This document shows, piece by piece, positions 1-4,612 of a DNA stretch of 11,178 nucleotides (position 1 is the stretch's first letter; each line of letters begins with the position of its first letter). The stretch comes from Acidobacteriota bacterium. GTDB lineage: Bacteria > Acidobacteriota > Terriglobia > Acidiferrales > 2-02-FULL-67-57. The position numbers were made by a program, and so were the translations under genes. The notes beneath the pieces were generated by a model. It was given only the letters and a program-made list of their open reading frames with translations. It did not search any database and was not told where the DNA came from. Where the stretch lies: assembly GCA_016189965.1 (NCBI GenBank), contig JACPRL010000044.1, positions 1 through 11,178 on the forward strand. The letters run 5' to 3'.

Positions 1-921
1 GAAGTCGTTCCTGAGCGAATCACACCCCTTCCCATCGTAATTGACGATCCCGGAAGTGAGTTTGGCCACCTATTCAGACTAGCCTCCCTTTGGTGGAGTG
101 TTCCTGTCTCTCGCGGCTTCGGTCGCAGATTGCGTATGGTTATTTTGGACGAATCGAACGGAAAACTGATCGGCTTGCTCGGCTTGACAGATCCCGTTTT
201 TAACTTGCATGTGAGGGATGAGTGGGTGCGTTGGGACGTTCGGAGGCGTGAGAAGAAATTGCGCCACGTCATGGACGCCTATGTCCTTGGCGCCGTCCCA
301 CCATACAATCAGCTGTTGGGGGCCAAGCTGATAGGATTAATCGCTAGCAGCGATTTCGTTCGTCATGCGTTCCACCGTAAATACGCTGGGAGTAGGACGC
401 TCATTCGGCGGAGCCGCTTCGATGGTCGCCTTGCGATGATAACAGCCACGAGCGCGCTTGGGAGGTCTTCCATCTACAATCGTCTCAAGTTCAATGGCCA
501 AACGGTTTTCGTTCCCGTTGGCATGACCGAGGGTTACGGGCACTTCCATGTGGCCAACGGCACTTTCTACACGCTGCATGCATACGTGCGAATGATTCGA
601 AGCAAAGAAGTAGAAAAATACGAATTTGGCCAAGGACCGAACTATCGAATCAGAGTGCTCCGCACGGCCCTCGAACGTATTGGACTCCCGGGTAATCTCT
701 TGCGGCACGGCATCAGACGCGAAGCGTATGTTGCACCGTTGGCCGAGAATTCTGCGGCGTTCTTGCGTGGGGAAGCGAAGCGGCTCCACTGGTACAAGAG
801 GCCGCTGGAAGAAGTCATCGACTACTGGCGGGAACGCTGGCTCCTCCCGCGGGCCAGCCGCGATGATTCATATAAGCATTTCGATAGTTCCGCTTGGTCC
901 GGATACCTTGGTCTGACCTAA
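1..921 (+). CDS. DruA-like DUF4338 protein, 5' end outside window
   Basis: The reading frame is open from base 1 without a stop, so the gene begins upstream; the TTG at 130 and ATG at 136 are internal, because the residues before them (including LFRLASLWWSVPVSRGFGRR) are typical of the family. About 306 residues are visible. The conserved DUF4338 pattern is clear: LIGLLGLTDPVFNL, RDEWVRWD, a block ending in DAYVLGAVPPYNQLLGAKL, TSALGRSSIYNRL, the glycine/histidine motif TEGYGHFH, FGQGPNYRIRVLR, LLRHGIRREAYVAPLAEN, and RERWLLPRASRD near the end. DruA is a component of the Druantia anti-phage systems; its biochemical activity is not settled, and many DUF4338 genes stand alone. The downstream neighbour is not a Druantia subunit, so any partners (such as the DruE helicase) would have to lie upstream. 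GC content is visibly lower than in the rest of the window, which suggests horizontal acquisition. Family assignment is confident; a defence role is inference. Confidence 0.88.
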   Translation, partial: EVVPERITPLPIVIDDPGSEFGHLFRLASLWWSVPVSRGFGRRLRMVILDESNGKLIGLLGLTDPVFNLHVRDEWVRWDVRRREKKLRHVMDAYVLGAVPPYNQLLGAKLIGLIASSDFVRHAFHRKYAGSRTLIRRSRFDGRLAMITATSALGRSSIYNRLKFNGQTVFVPVGMTEGYGHFHVANGTFYTLHAYVRMIRSKEVEKYEFGQGPNYRIRVLRTALERIGLPGNLLRHGIRREAYVAPLAENSAAFLRGEAKRLHWYKRPLEEVIDYWRERWLLPRASRDDSYKHFDSSAWSGYLGLT

Positions 922-928
922 CCTAGAA

Positions 929-1435
929 GTGAGCCCTGCATGTGCCCCGCCCGTTGCTTGTTCCTGGCTCGAAGGGCTGGCGGCGGGCTACCTGCGCGAC
1001 TACCGGAGCATCTCGCGCGAGGAGCGCCGCGGCGTGTGGGGCTTCCGTTTTGAAGCCGGTGGGCGCCCTCCGCAGGCGGGCTTCTTCGCCGGCTTCGCCG
1101 TGGGGACTCTCGGGCGCTTGGGGCTGGCGTTAACGCCGCCGGAATGCCTGGTATTTGCCTACGTCCGACCCGCCGCCTCGCCGCTGCACCGCCGCCTGGT
1201 CCGGCCCCCCGGGAGCCTCTTCCGCCGCTCCTATGACTTGCTCACCAAGTACACCGGGCGGCGGCCGCGCTTCGAGTTCCACGAGAAAGGAGAAGTGGCG
1301 CTGCTGCGGCACGTTCCTCTGGCGCTCTTCCCGCCGCAGGAGCAGGAGAAGTACGCCCGGAATTTCTTTATTGAGTCGCTCACCCTGTTGGTGCGTTCAG
1401 GGTTACCGGCGGCGCTGGTGGCGAGGGGCGACTAG
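929..1435 (+). CDS. conserved-looking hypothetical protein, start uncertain
   Basis: I do not recognise this 168-residue protein. It is soluble, rich in Arg, Leu and Pro, and has no signal peptide or membrane segment. The C-terminal half reads like a real globular protein: SYDLLTKYTGRRPRFEFHEKGEV, then an LLRHVPLALFPP stretch, then a likely amphipathic helix in NFFIESLTLLVRSGLPAAL. Base composition and third-position GC match the oxidase and leucine genes, unlike the DruA-like gene eight bases upstream. The frame is closed by a TGA at 914-916, and it has no ATG near its beginning, so the GTG at 929 is the only reasonable start; the AGAAG upstream is too close to it to be a good ribosome binding site. 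The gene could therefore be 5'-truncated by arrival of the upstream gene, or it could be read by coupling from it. A composite repeat follows the stop. Confidence 0.55.
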   Translation: MSPACAPPVACSWLEGLAAGYLRDYRSISREERRGVWGFRFEAGGRPPQAGFFAGFAVGTLGRLGLALTPPECLVFAYVRPAASPLHRRLVRPPGSLFRRSYDLLTKYTGRRPRFEFHEKGEVALLRHVPLALFPPQEQEKYARNFFIESLTLLVRSGLPAALVARGD

Positions 1436-1438
1436 AGG

Positions 1439-1575
1439 TGGTTGCATAACCTGCCGAACGGCGGGGACACCCACAGAGGGTTTCCCCGCACCCCTTCCAA
1501 GGTGGCGCTCCGCGCAGCTTTTTTTCGGCACGGCTAAAGCCGTGCCCTTCGATCTTTGTGCTTGCGTGTCTTTTT
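1439..1575 (+). repeat. composite hairpin repeat, copy 1
   Basis: First of four related elements in this window. In order it holds a lead-in TGGTTGCATAACCTGCCGAACG; hairpin A at 1461-1489 with arms GCGGGGA and TCCCCGC around an inner CCC/GGG pairing; a linker ACCCCTTCCAAGG; a T-tract at 1519-1525; hairpin B at 1527-1546 with perfect 9-bp arms GGCACGGCT and AGCCGTGCC; a CCCTTC trailer; and a tail GTGCTTGCGTGTCTTTTTGG. It lies between the convergent genes ending at 1435 and 1590, so it may act as a two-way terminator here. On the + strand the T-tract follows a GC-rich stretch, as in a terminator for the hypothetical gene, although that upstream stem is weak. Confidence 0.85.
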
Positions 1576-1589
1576 GGCAGGAAGAAGAG

Positions 1590-1961
1590 CTAGGGGCGGT
1601 TGGGGGGCGGGCGCAGGGAGCGGAGGAAGGCCGCCTCATCGAACGGGGGCGGGTCGCTGGTCCCAGCGGCAGGAGCCGCTGGGTTGAACGTTGTGTGTGT
1701 ATCTGCGGGTTGGCCCCGGAGGCACTCTTGGTCGGACAGGCTGCGGTTGCGATAGCGGAAGGCCCAGATGAGCACCCCGACGAAAATCGAGAGGGTGGGG
1801 ATGAGCAGGACCAGGATGGCGAGGTCGAACGTGCCCGCCGCGTCAGCGGCGCCCGTGGCGGCCGAAGTGCGGCACTGGACGCATCCTTGAGCCAGAGCGC
1901 CGCGTGCCGGCACCGAGAGCGCGGCGAGCGCTGTGGCCGCTTGCGTGCAACGAAGCTTCAT
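1590..1961 (-). CDS. small exported CxxC membrane protein at the end of the cox cluster
   Basis: A 123-residue protein. I chose the ATG at 1961 over an in-frame upstream start because it opens a proper signal sequence (MKLRCTQAATALAALSVPARGALAQ) and is preceded by GGAAG four bases away. After the likely cleavage site near ALAQ comes GCVQCRTSAA with a CxxC pair, a short Ala/Gly-rich linker, one transmembrane helix (about FDLAILVLLIPTLSIFVGVLIWAF), a basic RYRNR stop-transfer, and a Pro/Ala-rich tail of low complexity that would lie in the cytoplasm. The CxxC would face the periplasm. It is the last gene on the oxidase strand. From memory, short CxxC-plus-one-helix proteins occur near oxidase genes in Acidobacteria; I know of no assigned function. 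Copper handling or thiol redox chemistry for oxidase assembly is a reasonable guess, nothing more. Confidence 0.72.
   Translation of the reverse strand: MKLRCTQAATALAALSVPARGALAQGCVQCRTSAATGAADAAGTFDLAILVLLIPTLSIFVGVLIWAFRYRNRSLSDQECLRGQPADTHTTFNPAAPAAGTSDPPPFDEAAFLRSLRPPPNRP
1662..1683. repeat. perfect inverted repeat inside the CxxC gene
   Basis: Arms CCCAGCGGC and GCCGCTGGG (9 bp) around an AGGA loop. It lies in the low-complexity C-terminal coding region of the CxxC protein, where it specifies Ala/Pro/Ala residues. It may be a short palindrome that invaded the tail of the gene in frame. Confidence 0.6.
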
Positions 1962-1980
1962 CTTGCTTCCGTCCCTAGAA

Positions 1981-2199
1981 CTGGTCGCATAACTTCGAAC
2001 GGTCAATCCTCAGGGGCTTCCCTCGACTTGCGCGGCGGGGACACCCAGAGAGGGTTTCCCCGCGCCCGCCTACGCTCTGTGAGCTTCGGCGGGCAGGCCC
2101 CTTCCGAGGTTGCGCTGCGCGCAGCTTTTTGTTCGGCACGGCTTCCCTCGACAGGCTCGGGATCTCCGCTTTGCTCCGAGAAGCCGTGCCCTTCCAAAA
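1981..2199 (+). repeat. composite hairpin repeat, copy 2, with expanded hairpin B
   Basis: Same layout as the copy at 1439: a lead-in TGGTCGCATAACTTCGAACGG, an extra segment CTCAGGGGCTTCCCTCGAC, hairpin A at 2035-2063 with perfect outer arms, the linker CCTTCCGAGGTTGCG, a T-tract at 2126-2130, then hairpin B. Here the B arms GGCACGGCTT (2135-2144) and AAGCCGTGCC (2181-2190) are intact, but the loop holds 36 bases that are absent from the other copies. A CCCTTCC trailer follows. The element lies about 20 bp upstream of the start of the CxxC gene, which is read on the opposite strand. Confidence 0.85.
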
Positions 2200-2205
2200 C
2201 AGAGG

Positions 2206-2480
2206 AGGCGCCCCGCGCGGCATCTATTTCGGCGGGGCGCTTCGCGTCCCGGGCTTCCCGAGTGCGTCGGGATCTTCGCTCGTCCCGACTTCGTCGGGGC
2301 TCGCTCTGAGAAGCCGGGGCCTTCCAGCCCCGCCCTTCCGTCTTCGTGCTTTCGTGTCTTTGTGGCATCAGTTTGTAGTCATTCCCACCCACCCAGCGTG
2401 CTGGCGGCCACGGGTGCCTGCCGGCGGTACCCCGAACCACGCAATCCCGCTTGTCGGCGGGCCTAAAGGCCCACCCTTCC
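2206..2480. repeat. palindrome-rich, gene-free stretch with variant hairpins
   Basis: No gene is supported between 1962 and 2523. Beyond repeat copy 2, this part is a string of short inverted repeats: GCGCCCCGC/GCGGGGCGC (2208-2216 with 2232-2240); CCCGAC/GTCGGG near 2284-2298; GGGGC/GCCCC around 2316-2331 with a CCCTTCC trailer; a tail GTGCTTTCGTGTCTTTGTGG matching the one in copy 1; and GGGCCT/AGGCCC at 2460-2473, again followed by ACCCTTCC. The shared CCCTTCC trailers after different stems suggest decayed or sequence-swapped relatives of hairpin B. Confidence 0.65.
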
Positions 2481-2523
2481 AAAGGCGTCGCAGGTTGTCA
2501 GGCACCAACATCCATTCTACTCC

Positions 2524-2829
2524 TCAGCGAATGCCAATCTGCTGCAGGCGGACGCTGTCAGGGAAGAAGAAGATGAGGATGAGGCAGATGCAGAGGACGA
2601 AGACCGGCACCAGGGTGAGGAAGAGGCTCAGCCGCTCGAAGCGGAGGTGCATGAAGTAGGCCATGATGAGCGCCGCCTTGATGACGGAGAGGCCGAGCAG
2701 GAGGGTGAGCATGAGGACGGGCGCGAGGTGGATGTAGGCCAGATAGACCTCAACGCCCGTCAGGGCCAGCAGCCAGCCCCAGACCCAGATGTAGAGCCGC
2801 GTGGTGCCGGCGTGTGCCTGTTCGTTCAT
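2524..2829 (-). CDS. ctaF: cytochrome c oxidase subunit IV (CyoD/COX4-like, prokaryotic)
   Basis: A 101-residue membrane protein of the small prokaryotic oxidase subunit IV family. Three membrane helices are visible: about residues 11-32 (YIWVWGWLLALTGVEVYLAYI), 37-58 (VLMLTLLLGLSVIKAALIMAYF) and 67-91 (LSLFLTLVPVFVLCICLILIFFF). The family signature is the VIKAALIMAYFMHLRFE stretch at the end of helix two. This subunit has no redox centre; in related oxidases it helps assembly or stability of the core. The ATG at 2829 is preceded by GAGGAG about six bases upstream, a strong ribosome binding site. It follows the second subunit III gene by about 207 bp, most of it a repeat copy. The symbol follows the Bacillus ctaCDEF naming. 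Confidence 0.93.
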   Translation of the reverse strand: MNEQAHAGTTRLYIWVWGWLLALTGVEVYLAYIHLAPVLMLTLLLGLSVIKAALIMAYFMHLRFERLSLFLTLVPVFVLCICLILIFFFPDSVRLQQIGIR

Positions 2830-2875
2830 GTGCGCTCCTCAATAGGATGGTGAAAAAGTCATCAACACATTGACC

Positions 2876-3000
2876 TCAGAGGCTTCCCTCGACACGTTCG
2901 GCGGGGACACCCAGAGAGGGTTTCCCCCCACCCCTTCCGAGGTTGCGCTGCGCGCAGCTTTTTTCTTTCGGCACGGCTGAAGCCGTGCCCTGACGAAGGG
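2876..3000 (+). repeat. composite hairpin repeat, copy 3
   Basis: It has the CTCAGAGGCTTCCCTCGAC lead-in found in copy 2, hairpin A from 2901 to about 2928 (the right arm is altered to TTTCCCCCC, so the outer stem is weakened), the CCTTCCGAGGTTGCG linker, the palindrome GCTGCGCGCAGC followed by TTTTTT, and hairpin B at 2970-2989 with perfect 9-bp arms. The trailer CCCTGACGAAG matches copy 4 rather than copies 1 and 2. It fills most of the gap between the second subunit III gene and the subunit IV gene. Confidence 0.87.
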
Positions 3001-3036
3001 CAGGGACGAAGCGTTACTGTATTGTGCAAGCATCAT

Positions 3037-3687
3037 TTAGTAGCGGACCGACATCAGGTAGACCAGCGGGAAGATGAACATCCACACCAGGTCGACGAAG
3101 TGCCAGTAGAGCCCGCTGACCTCCACATCTTCGGATTCAAACTTCTTCAGCCCGAAGCCCAGGGCGATCGTGCCCAGATAAATCACACCCACGCTGACGT
3201 GCAGCATGTGCAGGCCGGTGAGGCCGAAGAAGGTGCTGCCGAAAATCTGCGGGGCCTGGGGCCAGACTGTCACCCATTCCGCCGGCAGGCGGTTGGTGCG
3301 CAGCCCCTCCTCGATCAGATGGAACCACTCGGTCAGGTGGAGCCCGACGAAGAGGGTGCCGAAGAGCATAGTCATCAGCAGCCAGAAAACGGTTTTGCGG
3401 TGCTGGTGGCGGTGGGCGGCGGAGACGGCCATGACCATGGTCAAGCTGCTGGAGAGCAGACAGAAGGTCATCAAGGTGGAGAAGATGATGGCGGGGTTGA
3501 AGGGGAACGGCGTCGGCCACTGGGGGCTGGCGACGCGCAGGTAGCTGTAGGCGATGATGACGGCGGAGAAGGTGAGCGCGTCGGAGATGATGAAGAGCCA
3601 CATGCCGAGCTTCTTCGAGCCCATGGCGTAGGGGCGCACGCCGCCCGCCCAGCGCGATTCGAGAACCATTTCTGTGTGTGCGTCCAT
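3037..3687 (-). CDS. coxC: cytochrome c oxidase subunit III (second of two)
   Basis: A 216-residue heme-copper oxidase subunit III. Five membrane helices can be placed: KLGMWLFIISDALTFSAVIIAY, IIFSTLMTFCLLSSSLTMVMAV, TVFWLLMTMLFGTLFVGLHLTEW, FFGLTGLHMLHVSVGVIYLGTI and the C-terminal GLYWHFVDLVWMFIFPLVYL. GLHMLHV and YWHFVDLVW are the classic subunit III signatures. Helix one has Asp (ISDALTF) where many family members have Glu. Subunit III carries no metal; it supports proton uptake and protects the core subunit from turnover inactivation. The ATG at 3687 lies only three bases beyond the stop of the preceding subunit III gene, so the two are probably translationally coupled. The two subunit III proteins are clearly different in sequence, so this is not a recent duplication. 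Confidence 0.95.
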   Translation of the reverse strand: MDAHTEMVLESRWAGGVRPYAMGSKKLGMWLFIISDALTFSAVIIAYSYLRVASPQWPTPFPFNPAIIFSTLMTFCLLSSSLTMVMAVSAAHRHQHRKTVFWLLMTMLFGTLFVGLHLTEWFHLIEEGLRTNRLPAEWVTVWPQAPQIFGSTFFGLTGLHMLHVSVGVIYLGTIALGFGLKKFESEDVEVSGLYWHFVDLVWMFIFPLVYLMSVRY

Positions 3688-3690
3688 CCG

Positions 3691-4338
3691 TTATCGTCCC
3701 CACCAGAGAAGTAAGAGCAGAAAAACCCAGAGGCCGCTCAAGAAGTGCCAGTAGATCGAGGTGGCCGTGACGGCGGTGCGCTCGACCGGCCAGGGGGCGG
3801 CGCGCCGGCGGCGGGTGGCGACGTAGAGGAGCGCCACGATCCCGCCCAGCAGGTGCAGGCCGTGCACCCCGGTCAACACGTAGAAGAAGGAGCTGCTGGG
3901 GTTGGTGGCCAGATAGACCCCGGCGGCGCGCAACTGCGCCCAGGCCATCCATTGCCCGGCGAGAAAGAGAACCCCCAGCGCCGTGGTAACATTCCACCAG
4001 CGGTGGTAGGCGAGCGGGCGGCCGGCGGCGAGGGCCCGGTGGGCTGTTTCAAGCGTGAGGCTGCTCGCCAGCAGCGCGGCGGTGTTCCACCACAGGAGCG
4101 GGGGCAGGTCGAAGGGGACCCAGTCGGTTGAGAGGCCGCGGCGGACGATGAGGGCGCTGGTGAGCGCCATAAAGAACATCAGGATGGAGGCGAGCGCCAG
4201 CCAGATGCCGGTGACGTAGACCTGCGGGACGGCGGGCGTTGGGCGGCGGCCGCCGAAGTCGCCAGCGCCGCCAGAGTCGCGCGGCGGTCTGCCCGCGTCG
4301 ATCAGTTCCAGTTCTTCAACGGCTGTTTTGCCTGCCAT
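3691..4338 (-). CDS. cytochrome c oxidase subunit III (first of two, divergent)
   Basis: A 215-residue protein from the ATG at 4338 (an in-frame TTG lies 12 bases upstream; ribosome binding signal weak, GAGAG at best). A charged, Gly/Pro-rich N-terminal tail of about 35 residues precedes five membrane helices: VYVTGIWLALASILMFFMAL, LLWWNTAALLASSLTLETAH, TTALGVLFLAGQWMAWAQL, FFYVLTGVHGLHLLGGIVALL and SIYWHFLSGLWVFLLLLLWW. Subunit III motifs TGVHGLHLLGG and YWHFLSGLW are present, but the usual Asp of YWHFVD is replaced by Ser. It is separated from coxA by a gap with a repeat and a structured element, and from the next gene by three bases. Whether both subunit III proteins join one enzyme or serve alternate forms cannot be read from sequence; a side-by-side pair in a single operon favours one complex. 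Confidence 0.9.
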   Translation of the reverse strand: MAGKTAVEELELIDAGRPPRDSGGAGDFGGRRPTPAVPQVYVTGIWLALASILMFFMALTSALIVRRGLSTDWVPFDLPPLLWWNTAALLASSLTLETAHRALAAGRPLAYHRWWNVTTALGVLFLAGQWMAWAQLRAAGVYLATNPSSSFFYVLTGVHGLHLLGGIVALLYVATRRRRAAPWPVERTAVTATSIYWHFLSGLWVFLLLLLWWGR

Positions 4339-4356
4339 GGAGGCTCTCAACTACAC

Positions 4357-4460
4357 CTGCGGGCAGCGGGGACACCCAGGGAGGGTTTCCCCGCACCTCT
4401 TCCAAGGTTGCGCTGGGCGCGGCTTTTTTTCGGCACGGCTGAAGCCGTGCCCTGACGAAA
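4357..4460 (+). repeat. composite hairpin repeat, copy 4
   Basis: It has hairpin A at 4366-4394 with perfect outer arms, the CCTCTTCCAAGGTTGCG linker, a T-tract at 4424-4430, hairpin B at 4432-4451 with perfect 9-bp arms, and the CCCTGACGAA trailer shared with copy 3. It lacks the CTCAG/GGCTTCCCTCGAC lead-in of copies 2 and 3. It lies about 20 bp upstream of the first subunit III gene, on the strand opposite to its transcription. Confidence 0.87.
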
Positions 4461-4467
4461 ACCAAAA

Positions 4468-4513
4468 GCAGATTCCTCGCTGCCACGGCGGGCAAGGGCT
4501 CGGAATGACAAGT
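4468..4513. repeat. short dispersed-repeat-like palindrome (CAGATTCCTCGCT...GGAATGACA)
   Basis: Begins AGATTCCTCGCTGCCACG and ends GGCTCGGAATGACA, with ATTCC and GGAAT as outer arms. This pattern resembles a very widespread type of bacterial intergenic repeat of the form TTCCTCGCT...CGGAATGAC. Only one copy lies in this window, so the call rests on resemblance, not on a second copy here. Confidence 0.45.
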
Positions 4514-4517
4514 TGTT

Positions 4518-4586
4518 CGCCGAGCCCCCAGGCACCGGCCTGGGGGAGGCCCAGTTACCCGGTGGCTGGTGCCACCGGGCTCGGCG
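4518..4586. other. potential three-way-junction element downstream of coxA
   Basis: Three perfectly paired stems nest in 69 bases. The outer stem is CGCCGAG (4518-4524) with CTCGGCG (4580-4586). Inside are hairpin 1 at 4525-4546 (CCCCCAGGC, loop ACCG, GCCTGGGGG) and hairpin 2 at 4558-4579 (CCCGGTGGC, loop TGGT, GCCACCGGG), joined by 11 bases. It begins 26 bases after the coxA stop on the transcribed strand. No U-tract follows, so it is not a standard intrinsic terminator. It may protect the 3' end of the coxA message, cause processing between coxA and the subunit III genes, or be a palindromic DNA element of the REP/BIME kind. Confidence 0.6.
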
Positions 4587-4612
4587 GAGTGTTGTTGACG
4601 CGTTCTGCTGCA

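Noticed and set aside
130..921. A complete DruA-like gene starting at the TTG at 130
   Set aside because: The frame is open to base 1, and the residues before 130 match the family, so the gene is partial at its 5' end rather than complete.
1155..2309. A 384-codon + strand frame running from the hypothetical gene through the repeats
   Set aside because: It crosses two genes and two repeat copies, and its product is low-complexity Arg/Ser/Gly sequence without a plausible domain.
1439..2480. A CRISPR array, considered because of the repeated hairpin units
   Set aside because: The units are irregularly spaced, of differing length and separated by genes; no regular repeat-spacer pattern exists.
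2003..2659. Several overlapping frames of 80-176 codons in the gap between the CxxC and subunit IV genes
   Set aside because: They are made of palindromic repeat sequence and lack both a ribosome binding site and protein-like composition.
2950..2966. The GCTGCGCGCAGC palindrome with T-tract as a terminator for the oxidase genes
   Set aside because: The T-tract follows the palindrome only on the + strand, while the oxidase genes are read from the - strand, and the RNA stem would be only about four base pairs.
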